Part shown: one piece after another, positions 36,760-47,307 of the stretch | Position numbering within the stretch: the stretch's first letter is position 1 | Layout of the letters: every line of letters begins with the position of its first letter | DNA from: Erythrophleum ivorense | Taxonomy: Eukaryota > Streptophyta > Magnoliopsida > Fabales > Fabaceae | Direction: 5' to 3' | DNA: 64,000 nt | NCBI GenBank assembly: GCA_026724425.1 | Contig: JAIUCV010000568.1 | Coordinates: 478,025-542,024 of the forward strand | Notes under the pieces: generated by a model | Database searches by the model: none | What the model saw: the letters and a program-made list of their open reading frames with translations, nothing else | What the model was told of the DNA's origin: nothing | Position numbers and translations under genes: made by a program

Positions 36760-36828
36760 GGTTATTTAACGTCTATGTTGTAATAATCGAAGTTAGATAA
36801 CCGATACTAAACTCTCTTTTTTGTAGTG
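36760..36828. mobile_element. Internal CACTA right terminus-like sequence
   Basis: This stretch reads like a second right end of the same family: subterminal-type phrases TTTAACGTCTATGTTG, TCGAAGTTAGATAACCGA, then CTCTCTTTTTTGTAGTG ending at 36,828. The following bases are AGTG, not the CCA target duplication of the outer element. Either one end of an inner CACTA copy survived here, or the outer element formed by joining two elements. Confidence 0.75.
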
Positions 36829-39690
36829 AGTGTCAATGTCTTGTTCTTTTAAACAAAAAAATATGTAAAGAAGCCTAAAATAGTATATTGAAAATGTTAG
36901 TTTCATACGTAATGGAATACACAATGGTGGAAAAGGAATTGATGGGAGATAGTTTTTTTGCTTTAAAGAAGGTGGGCATCCAAATTTTTTAGGGACATTG
37001 GCTTTTTTGTTTTTAATTCTCAAATTAAAGACAAAGTGGGCTAGCAAAAATTCACATTGTCTTTTTGTTTTCTTTCATAATAATAAATTAATTGCTATAA
37101 TTAATTTTGTTTTGATTTTCTTAACAAAAATAAAAGAGAATGAATATTTTGGTGACTTGAGTGAAAGGATTTAAGAATTTTAATGGCCTAAATGCAATTT
37201 GTCCCATATTATCAAAAAAAAGCCCACCTCCTTCAAAAAGAAATTGTATTTTTTAAAGATTATAAACATTTTGATTTGCCATGAAAAGCAACTTGATAGA
37301 ATACATAAATGATAACCCAAATAGAACAACAAAGAAAACTAAATTAATAAATAGATATTCTTCAATCTATGGGAAAATACTAGATTTCAAAATATTTATT
37401 CATCCAACACAGTAGGAGAAAAGAGGGGAATGAGAAAATCAAGACAAAAAGGGGGAAACAGCTTCATGGATTTCACTCACTTTCTGGAGTGAGTGGAGGA
37501 CAGAAGAGAGATGGGTTGAAAAAAGTTAGAGCCAAAACCAACAAAAGTAAGAAGGTCATCCTGTAGAAAAGAGATGTGGGTATGAATAACCATTGTCATA
37601 TAACATTAAAAAGATTTATACCTGAGTAGCAATTACCAAAAATATTGATGGGACGTTGCTCAAAGGTCCTCAGACATGATCCTACCAAGACCAAAGTTGT
37701 CTTCTCCTGCAAATATATGGTTCATCTAGTAAATACTTATTGACAAACAAAAAAAATATTTAGAATGATATAGAGCTCTTGACTACACAAATTGTAATAT
37801 CAAAGAATATGCCATTGAATATGATCAAGCATATTAAATATAAGAAATACAGGGAAAGAAAGTAAAGGCATAGTCCTGTGACTGCTATTACAAATAAAAA
37901 TCCTACTCACAGTAAAATGGGAGTTTTGGAAGGGTATCCATGAACTGTAAGCAAAGTGTGGGATGCACTTTTTAGATAATCAACACTTGTCTCATGTCTC
38001 ATAGGAACAACACATAATGTCTGTCCTAAGCATAGACAAGAATATGTCTAATTATGCAGGGGGCTAACCACATAGTCTACTTTGCTGAATCTTTCAATCT
38101 TTATGGGAACTATTTCAAGTCCAAAACGAGAAGGAAAAATCACCAAACTAATCTGAATGGTCAAATAATTATATTTTGTGGTCATCACCATGGCCATCAC
38201 TAAATAATTTTGTTCATTTGTTTCCATAGAGGAAAAAGAAAAAAAAACTAAGAAACCTAAACATTAACAATAAGTGCATCTACTACCAAACCTAAAGATT
38301 TACTATACAAAATCAAAAAGAAGAGTCCCTATTTCAAGAACACCTATAAGGTCCACCACCAGCCAGGGCTTGGGAGAGTAATATAGTGCACTGCATTCAA
38401 AGAAATGTGACATGCTTGAGCAAAAGTTAGTAGCTGTTAGTTCGTCATTCTTCTGATCTTGTTTTTATCTTTGCAACTTGATCAATGGAAATTTGAAATG
38501 AAACTCGCACGCATAGTTATTTTCATGAATTTCCATATGTCTGTGTGTGTGTGTGTATATATATTTGCCAAAGTCAGCCATTTGGGTCATGCATGTCTTG
38601 AAAGAAAATTAAGCCGATACTCTCTTCTCACACATGTATGCATCACTAACAACCAGTGAATGGTCAAAAATGCACATGGCTGCTTTATAATCAAACATAC
38701 ATATATATATATATATATTCTCTGTCTCAAATAAATGTGTGTGTGTGTGTGCATATTATTTAGGTATAAAATTATTTATAACTGTAAAAAAAGATTAAAC
38801 AGACTTACATCAACAAAACATAGTGGTATCCTCGTAAGTGAAGGAGTCTGTACAAGCTCCAAGGCAAGGTCTATCTATATGCAATATAAGGAAGTGAAAG
38901 AATAAGGAGAATGGAAAATAGTAGATTCAGCAGGGGTTTCAATATTATCAACAAATATGTAATGGAGTTGGGAGGGAGCAAAATTTTCACCTAAGATTGG
39001 TAGATCTTAGACCCCATATCCTCTGCTGCGTGGTAATCTTGGCCTTACATGAAGAAAACATGTACCCATATATCCCAACAAAGAACTGCTGCCACACGAA
39101 CACAGGCTCTGTTGTACTTGGTCAGCCACGAAAATGCAACCAAGGTTGCGCTTGGTAGAGGGTTCGAGAAAAGGGTCACAAGAGGAATGAACGCGATGGG
39201 ATTTTGGGGCTCCTTACTGCAGTGTGAAATTTGTTATTCACAACAATCCCTTCACCGGATCCTCTTCAACTGGTTCAGAACGAGAATGATACTCACCCAA
39301 CACGTCAGGAGCAACATGTAATAAAGTGAGATGAATGGGGTTGAGTTCAAGTAAAAGGAAAGCTGGAACTTCAATTTTCACAGCGAGAGATTCAGAGTTT
39401 TGTTGGAAGAGTGGGGGAAGCAACTTGGGATCTAGGGATTTGGGGCAACCAACGAGTGGCAAAGTGTGGGATAGCACGGGATGAAGATTTGGTAAAGTGG
39501 CAGAAAAAGAGAGATGGTCGAAGAGCTTGAAACAGAGATGGAAGATTCATTCATTCCACCGTTTCACTCATTGCTGGACGCATGTCACGTTTTCTGCCAT
39601 GAGATGCAAGCAACGGCCAAGATCCACACACTGCACGCCCACGCAATGGAGAGGGTCTACTTCTGTGATTGTTTTATTTAGTTAATAAAT
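36829..39690 (-). other. Unexplained CACTA interior with exon-like segments
   Basis: About 2.9 kb between the internal and outer right ends, with no transposase similarity. On the minus strand there are exon-like stretches. One at 37,622-37,706 is an open 85-bp segment (EKTTLVLVGSCLRTFEQRPI then NIFGNCYS) between TTTGCAG and CAG|GTATAA. One ending at 38,809 (LALELVQTPSLTRIPLCFVD) is followed by the donor GTAAGT. A GC-richer block lies at 39,030-39,660, with an open frame at 39,238-39,477. These may be fragments of a captured host gene or exons of an element gene. I do not recognise the family. Confidence 0.4.
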
Positions 39691-39804
39691 ACTAATGTCA
39701 GTTGTAGGTAACCGACGCTAAAAAGGATCCAGCTGGAGCATCCTACATCGGTTGTTGTGATTGACGTTGAAGGACCGACGTTAAATGAGCTTTTTTTTGT
39801 AGTG
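39691..39804. repeat. Right subterminal repeats and terminus of the CACTA element
   Basis: Contains TAATGTCAGTTGTAGGTAAC, CCGACGCTAA, CATCGGTTGTTGTGATTGAC and CCGACGTTAA, decayed versions of the left-end palindromes. It ends in TTTTTTTTGTAGTG at 39,804, followed by the CCA target duplication. There are far fewer palindromes than at the left end, an asymmetry common in CACTA elements. Confidence 0.85.
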
Positions 39805-41070
39805 CCATTAGACAGTCAAAGGCATGTTTTTGAAGATATACAATTTTTTTCCGAATGTTTTATTATTCCAAACTATAATGTATTATAATTTAAATCAAAG
39901 TGCATATTATCATTAGTTTGTTAACATTTTTTTATCTAGATTACTCGGATATACAGATCCAATATGAATGCATGTCAAAATCAAGAAAGACCAAAAATGT
40001 GTTAGCAAAATACGGCAAAGAATCTGAAAAAGAAAACTTAAAATGCCATCAATACTTGAGAACCTTGAATGCTACAAACCTTATTAAAACGAGGTGAAAA
40101 AAGGGGCATTGTATTAGCATTTTCTGATCCTAAATTGTAGAATTTTTTTTTCTTGCTTCTTTGTTCTTTGTTATATCCTGTTTGATTTATAAAATTATTA
40201 AGTATGAAAATAAAAAAAGAATGAAAATATGAATGAAATGAAATGAAATAATTATATTTGATATGATATAGAAAAGAATGAGAATGTTATTTCATTTTGT
40301 ATATTTAATTAAATAAAAATAATACAAGAATGGACAAGAATTATAGAAAGATAACTATCATATATCTACTTAAAAATAATGTTAGAATGGAAATAATAAT
40401 AATAATAATAATAGGGATATAATAGACTTTATATAAATTAAACATTATAATTACCCTTGATTCACAAATTTATAAAAATGGAAATGGATTCTTTCTCTAA
40501 TTCTGTAAAATATGTACCAAATGAGATTATTTGATGAATTCTTTTCTTTTTTTTCTCTTCTTTCTCCTCCTGTTTGTTAGGAAAAAAGGAAACAGATTCG
40601 ATTTCCTTTTTTAAATGTAATATCTATTATATTATTATAATTATTATTTATTTATTCTTTGTGTCAACTTTTTTAAAGTATAAATATAAATGTTATTTTT
40701 TATTTATAAAATTATTTTTTTATTTTGATCCTAACAATTCTGTATAACCAACAGTTGTAAATGCCACAAACCACCTCCTAATGTGCCTCAAAACTAGGAT
40801 TATTTAGTATAACCCGAAGGACCCTTGGACCACCCAACCTGCACTACATTTAAACAATTAGGTATATACGATGAATTCACGTGAAAAAGACGTCCTACTT
40901 GCAGAATTTCCACTATATTAATGCAATTGGTTATGTAGGAATAAAAATTGAAGCAGAGAATTTCGAAGAATGTAATTAATTTGATAAAGACTTCAACATA
41001 AAAATAAAAATGTCCACTAAGATAGACTAATCGGGTGAAGGAAGAAAGGCTGCGCATCTTTTGTAATAAT
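39805..41070. other. Intergenic AT-rich sequence
   Basis: No supported gene. It contains a low-complexity GAATGAAAT run at 40,218-40,250, an AAT trinucleotide run at 40,396-40,411 and T-rich tracts near 40,540. Open frames at 39,900-40,097 and 40,800-41,057 show no family features. Confidence 0.45.
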
Positions 41071-43351
41071 GAGTAAACTACACATATATTTCCTAAGTTT
41101 TATTGAAAGTATATAAATTTTCTTTTTATTTTTAAAAACAATATAATTTTTTTAAATTTTAATAAAATTACGAAGTCTTTTTTTGAATTTGTCTGAAATT
41201 ACACAAAATTCCTCTTTATTTTCAAAACTTCTACTAAAAGAAAGAGTAAATTATACAAACATCTCCTGGGTTTGATGAAATTACACAAACCTCCTATTTA
41301 TTTTCAAAAGAAATTTGTGTATATTTTAAAAATAAAAATGACGTTTTTGTAATTTTAACAAAATTCAAAAGATGTTATTTGTAATTTACTTTTTATTTCA
41401 TTTGAGGTTTATGCATGTTTTGAAAATAAAATGGATATCTGTATAATTTTATACAAATATCCTTTTTGATTTTGCTGAAATTACATAAACTTCCACTTTA
41501 TTTTCAAAACTTCTTTAAGAATAGAGTAAATTATACAGATATTTTTTAAGTTTTATTGAAATTATAAAGATTTTTTTTTCTATTTTTAAAAACAATATAA
41601 ACTTTTTGAGTTTTGCTAAAATTACAAAAACCTTCTTTAGATTTTGCTGAAATTATAGAAACTTCCTCTTTATTTTCAAAACTTCTTCTAAAACAAAAAG
41701 TAAATTACAAAAACATCTCCTGAATCTGCTTAAATTACACAAACCTCCTATTTATTTTTAAAGGATATTTGTGTATATTTTGAAAATAAAGATGTGGTTT
41801 ATGTAATTTTAACAAAATGCAAGGTATGGTATGTGTAATTTATTTCTTTCTTCATTGGAGGTTTGTGCATGTTTTGAAAATAAAAAAGATATTTGTGTAA
41901 TTTTATATAGATATCCCTTTGGATTTTACTGAAATTATACACATTTCCTCTTTATTTTCAAAACTTCTTTAAGAATTGAATAAATTATACAGATATTTCG
42001 TAAGTTTTATTAAAATTATATAAATTTTCTTTCTATTTTTAAAAATACTATAAACTGTTTTGAGTTTTACTAAAATTACAAAGACTTTCTTTAGATTTTG
42101 TTGAAATTACACAAACTCCCTCTTTATTTTAAAACTTCTTTTAAAACAAAGAGTAAATTACATAAACATTCTTGGGTTTGCTAAAATTACACAAACTTCC
42201 TATTTATTTTCAATGGAGATTTGTGTATATTTTGAAAATAAAGATGAGGTTTCTATAATTTTAACAAAATTCAAGGATAGTATGTGTAATGTACTTTTTG
42301 TCTCATAGAAAGTTTGTGCATGTTTGGAAAATAAAAGGGATATTTTGTAATTTTATATAGATATACCTTTGGATTTTGCTAAAATTATACAAATTTTCTC
42401 TTTATTTTCAAAACTTCTTTATGAATGGAGTAAATTATATAGATATTTCCTAAATTTTATTGAAATTATATTAGATTTTCTTTCTATTTTTAAAAATAAT
42501 ATAAAAATTTTGAGTTTTGTGAAAATTACAAAGGCTTTTTTTGGATTTTGCTGAAATGATACAAACTCGCTCTTTATTTTCAAAACTTCTTCTAAAACAA
42601 AGAGTAAATTGCACAAAAATCTCCTGGGTTTGTTGAAATTACACAAAGCTCCTATTTATTTTCAAAGGAAATTTGTGTATATTTTAAAAATAAAGACGAG
42701 GTTTCTATAATTTTAACAAAATTTAGCGGATGGCTTGTGTAATTTACTTTTTGTTTTATTGAAAATTGTGCATGTTTTAAAAATAGATGGGATATTTGTG
42801 TAATTTTAGATAAATATCCCTTTGGATTTTTGCTGAAATTACACAAATTTCTTTTTTGTTTTCAAAACTTATTTATGAAGGGATTAAATTATACGGATAT
42901 TTTTTAAGTTTTATTGAAATTATATAGATTTTCTTTTTATTTTTAAAAATAATATAAATTTTTTGAGTTTTGCTAAAATTACAAAGGCCTTTTTTGGATT
43001 TTACTAAAATTACACAAACTCACTCTTTATTTTTAAAACTTTTTCTAAAATAAAAAGTAAATTACACAAACACCTCTTGGGTTTGCCGAAACTACATAAA
43101 CCTCCTATTTATTTTTAAATAAGGTTTGTGTGTATTTTGAAAATAAAGATGAGGTTTCTATAATTTTAATAAAATTCAGGGGATATTATGTGTAATTTAC
43201 TTTTTGTTTCATTGGAGGTTTGTGCATGTTTTGAAGATAGAAGGGATATATGTGTAATTTTAGTAAAATTTTTAAAAAAATATATTAATTTTAAAAATAA
43301 AAAAAATCTATATAATTTTAACAAAATTTAAAAGAGATGTATAATTTACTC
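41071..43351. repeat. Five tandem copies of a ~453-bp unit bounded by inverted ends
   Basis: The landmark AAAACTTCTTCTAAAA recurs at 41,224, 41,678, 42,131, 42,582 and 43,035, i.e. spacings of 454, 453, 451 and 453 bp. Each unit itself holds sense and antisense versions of a phrase like TGAAATTACACAAACCTCCT, so units are internally palindromic. The array starts GAGTAAACTACACATATATT and ends with a near reverse complement (ATGTATAATTTACTC). Its vocabulary matches the MITE-like elements at 1,484, 28,519 and 58,776. Units are diverged. Open frames in it (42,369-42,846) are repeat artefacts. Confidence 0.85.
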
Positions 43352-44168
43352 TTTAATTAAAGCTTATCAAGCACTTCAAAAAAATTTAGTCATGTGAATT
43401 CAATTATGTTATGACAGTCTGTACATGTGTTGCGCCTCTTGTTAGTGTAGTTGTCCGTACTTTTCAGAAGGATAGACTCTTGCCTTGGCTGCCACTGCTT
43501 GGTCTGCCTAGTGAAAAATGGTTATACTTATGGATAATTAACAATAAAAAATGAATTATGTATGATTGTGCCAAGTCAAAAATATAATTTTATTATTGAT
43601 TTGACTATTCACAGAGATGTTACGTAATAAGCTGAACCAATTTTTTCACCAATCATCTAAGAGTTGGAATTGGATTAAATATTTGGTACACTAAGATCCA
43701 GAAGTATATATATATATATATATATATGCCATCTGGAAGAAAGCAGAAGAAGAAAATATCGTAGGAAAAGATTTGGCCTTAGAACTATTGCTGTTTCACA
43801 CTTAAACCATTTCTCGTGGTTAATTAGCTTACGTCTTTAAAATGAAAAGATCAGAACTGTATGCGCTAACTCGCTTTTACAATATCTTATTATATCTATC
43901 AACTTCTCATCAGTCATGGCCTCACCAACTCTCTACCTTAACTTTGTTCATAGCCCATATCGGGGAAAGAATTGACTCAATCAGAACCACGATCTCGAGT
44001 TCAAATATAAACAACTGGTGTAGAAATAAAAGGAATTATAAAATAATGGTATAAACAATAAGTCAGCTGCATTATTCTAGAAACTAGTTTATGTTTTAAA
44101 GCATTAATCCGGGCTGTTAATGCATTAAACGAAGAGATGTTGTAAGCTATCTTCGGGAGGGCTACAAC
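43352..44168 (+). promoter_or_regulatory. Extensin upstream region
   Basis: About 800 bp upstream of the extensin TATA box. It holds a (TA)n run at 43,705-43,727 and otherwise ordinary AT-rich sequence. A 70-codon frame at 43,842-44,054 has no family resemblance. Promoter function is inferred from position only. Confidence 0.4.
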
Positions 44169-44177
44169 TATATAAAG
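44169..44177 (+). promoter_or_regulatory. TATA box of the extensin gene
   Basis: TATATAAAG, 59 bases before the extensin ATG at 44,236. With transcription starting roughly 30 bases downstream, the 5' leader would be about 35 bases, which is plausible for a plant gene. Confidence 0.75.
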
Positions 44178-44235
44178 GGTTAGAATCCATACTGTGGCAA
44201 GCAAACACAAAGAGTTGGAGATAGAGAGAAGGAAG

Positions 44236-47200
44236 ATGGAAAGCTCAAAGGCACCGAAGCAGTGGCCTCGACTCATATTGGCAGTGGCACTTTGCCTAGT
44301 TGCCCTACCACCATGCATATACAAGTCTCCACCTCCTACTTCACTTTCTCCACCACCACCATATGTCTACAAGTCACCACCACTTCCATCTCCTTCACCA
44401 CCTCCATATATTTACAAGTCCCCACCCCTTCCATCTACTTCCCCACCACCTCCCTGTAAGTCACCACCTCCACCATCTCCCTCACCTCCTCCACCCTATG
44501 TCAGTAAGTTACTGCCTCCTCCATACATTTACAAGTCCCTAACCTCACCATCTCCTTCACCACCACCTCCGTGTGTGTGTAAGTCCCCACCTCCTACCTC
44601 TCCTTCACCACCTCCACCATATGTTTGCAAGTCTCCACCTCCACCTTCTCCCTCATCTCTTCCACCTTATATCTATGAGTCACCAACTCCTCCATACATT
44701 TACAAGTCCTTACCCCCACCATCTCCTTCACCACCACCTCCATATGTGTACAAGTCCCCACCTCCTACCTCTCTTTCACCACCTCCACCATATGTTTACA
44801 AGTCTCCACCTCCACCTTCTCCCTCGTCTCTTCCACCCTATGTCTATGAGTCACCACCTCCTCCATACATTTACAAGTCCCTACCCCCATCATCTCCTTC
44901 ACCACCACCTCCGTACGTGTACAAGTCTCCACCTCCTATCTCCCTTTCACCACATCCACCATATGTTTACAAGTCTCCACCTCCACCTTCTCCCTCATCT
45001 CCTCCATCTTATATCTATAGGTCACCACCTCCTCCATACATTTACAAGTCCTTACCCCCACCATCTCCTTCACCACCACTTCCGTATGTGTACAAGTCTC
45101 CACCTCCTACCTCTCCTTCACTACATCCACCATATGTTTACAAGTCTCCACCCTCTCCGTCTCCATCACCTCCTCCATCGTATGTGTACAAGTCACCTCC
45201 ACCTCCATCCCCATCATCGCCACCTCCATATGTATACAATTCTCAGCCTCTTCTATCTCCATCCCCACCACCTCCATATGTCTATAAGTCACAACCACCT
45301 CCGTCTTCTTCCCCACCATCTCCCTATGTGTATAAGTCACCACCTCCACCATCTCCCTCACCTCCTTTTCCATACATTTACAACCCCCCACCACCACATC
45401 CGTAAGTGTACAAGTCCCCACCTCCTACCTCCCCTTCACCACATCCAACATATGTTTACAAGTCTCCACCTCCACCTTCTCCCTCATCTCCTCCACTCTA
45501 TGTCTATAGGTCACCACCTCCTCCGTACATTTACAAGTCCCTACCCCCACCATCTCCTTCACCACCACTTTCGTATGTGTACAAGTCTCCACCTCCTACC
45601 TCCCCTTCACCACATCCACTATACTTTTACAAGTCCCTACGCCTACCATCTCCTTCACCACCACCTCCGTATCTGTACAAGTGTCTACCTCCTACCTCCC
45701 CTTCACCACATCCACCATCACCATATGTTTACGAGTCTCCACCTCTACCCTCTCCCTCATCTCCTCCACCCTATGTCTATAGGTCACCACCTCCTCCATA
45801 CGTTTACAAGTCCCTACCCCTATCATCTCCTTCCCCACCACCTCCGTATGTGTACAAGTCTCCACCTCCTACCTCTCCTTCACTATATCCACCATATGTT
45901 TACAAGTCTCCACCCCCACCATCTCCATCACCTCCTCCACTGTATGTGTACAAGTCACCTCCACCTCCACCTCCATCCCCATCATCGCCACCTCCATATG
46001 TATACAATTCACAGCCTCCTCTATCTCCATCCCCACCACCTCGATATGTCTATAAGTCACCACCACCTCCATCTCCTTCCCCACCATCTCCCTATGTGTA
46101 TAAGTCACCACCTCCACCATCTCCCTCACCTCCTTTTCGATACATTTACAAGCCCTCACCCCCACTATCTCCTTCACCACCACATCCGTAAGTGTACAAG
46201 TCCCCACCTCCTACCTCCCCTTCACCACATCCAACATATGTTTACAAGTCTCCACCTCCGTCTTCTCCCTCATCTCCTCCACTCTATGTCTATAGGTCAC
46301 CACCTCCTCCATACATTTACAAGTCCCTACCCCCACCATCTCCTTCACCACCACCTCCGTATGTGTACAAGTCTTCACCTCCTACCTCTCCTTCCCTATA
46401 TCCACCATATGTTTACAAGTCTTCACCGCCTCCATCTCCATCACCTCCTCCCTCGTATGTGTACAAGTTACCTCCACCTTCATACCCATCACCACCGCCT
46501 CCATATGTATACAAGTCACATCCTCCTCTATCTCCATCCCCACCACTTCCATATGTCTATAAGTCACCATCACCTCCATCTCCTTCACCACGAACAAAAC
46601 CACCATATATCTGTAAGTCACCCCCACCTTCATCCCCATCACCACCTCCATATGTTTACAAATCCCCACCTCTTACTTCACCATCTCCACCACCACCATA
46701 TGCCTATAAGTCACCAGCACCTCCATCTCCTTCACCACCACCGACATATATTTACAAGTCTCCACCCCCTCCATCTCCATCACCTCCTTCAACCTATATC
46801 TATAATTCACCCCCACCTCCATCCCTATCACCACTACCTTCATATGTTTACAAGTCCCCACCTCTTTCTTCACCTTCTCCACCACTTCCAGATCTCTATA
46901 AGTCTCCACCTCCACCACCTCCATTGCCTCCTCCACCATATGTGTATAAGTCGCCACCACTGCCATCCCCATCACCACCTCCTCCGTATATTTACAAATC
47001 CCCACCCCTGCCATCTCCTTCACCCCCATCTCCTTATGTCTACAAGTCTCCACCACCACCATCCCCCCTACGTCCTCCACCATATGTCTATAAAACACCT
47101 CCACCTCCATCTCCTTCACCACCTCCACCATACGTATACAAGTCGCCACCTCCTCCAACTCCAACCCGCATCTACAAGTCCCCGCCTCCCTCATCGCCCT

Positions 47201-47307
47201 CTCCTTCTCTACCATTCTACTATGAATCACTGTCTCCCCCTTATTTCTACGAGTCACCATATCCCATCCTCTACATGTCACCCCCACCTCCTAATCAAGT
47301 CTACTAA
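44236..47307 (+). pseudogene. Extensin (hydroxyproline-rich cell-wall glycoprotein) with two in-frame TAA codons
   Basis: Extensins are secreted wall proteins. Their prolines in Ser-Pro3-5 blocks are hydroxylated and glycosylated, and the tyrosines of YxYK motifs form cross-links. I start at ATG 44,236 because it follows the TATA box and opens a signal sequence, MESSKAPKQWPRLILAVALC, with a hydrophobic core. The rest is YVYKSPPPPSPSPPPP-type repeats, in a higher-order 57-residue unit of three 16-residue blocks and one 9-residue block. The frame is open to a natural stop at 47,307, except TAA at 45,403-45,405 and 46,189-46,191. Both replace Tyr in CCGTAAGTGTACAAG, 786 bp apart, so the stop was duplicated with a 786-bp unit. 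Before the first stop it encodes 389 residues, which could still be a working short extensin. Both stops lie in GTAAGT, a splice-donor match, so removal by splicing is possible. A frame of 918 codons in another phase is only a shadow. Confidence 0.85.
45406..46191 (+). repeat. 786-bp tandem duplication within the extensin
   Basis: The 786 bases after the first TAA end in the same TAA context. What follows each stop (VYKSPPPTSPSPHPTYVYKS, then a YVYRSPPPPYIYKSLPPPSP block) is nearly identical. The segment ending at each stop (YVYNSQP... through SPPFPYIYN or SPPFRYIYK) also matches. The simplest reading is unequal crossing-over after the nonsense mutation arose. Confidence 0.75.

Larger units (their letters stand above)
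29563..39804 (-). mobile_element. Complete CACTA (En/Spm) transposon, 10.2 kb
   Basis: The left end is CACTACAAAAAAAATAGG at 29,563 and the right end is TTTTTTTTGTAGTG at 39,804. They form inverted termini flanked by the 3-bp target duplication CCA (29,560-29,562 and 39,805-39,807), as is typical for CACTA elements. Both ends carry subterminal palindromes of the GTCGGTTATAACCGAC type. Genes read on the minus strand: TNP2-like transposase (32,642-35,646) and Transposase_24-like C-terminal exons (30,482-31,049). An additional right-end-like sequence inside at 36,760-36,828 and unexplained DNA at 36,829-39,690 make it a possible composite. Confidence 0.9.

Noticed and set aside
31366..36831. An inner CACTA element from CACTAC at 31,369 to 36,828 with AGT on both sides
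   Set aside because: The three-base match is weak evidence, the left end continues CACTACTTAATAC rather than the expected CACTACAAAAA, and no subterminal palindromes follow it.
42369..42846. Open frames rich in Phe, Ile and Lys in the 453-bp array
   Set aside because: They arise from AT-rich tandem units and are broken in the neighbouring units.
41071..43351. CRISPR-like or centromeric satellite array
   Set aside because: Unit length (~453 bp), AT content and internal palindromes do not fit a CRISPR array, and five copies are too few to argue for a centromeric satellite.
45107..47287. Several minus-strand open frames (about 95-204 codons) across the extensin
   Set aside because: They are antisense shadows of the same proline-rich repeat with Met/Glu/Val-rich artefact composition.
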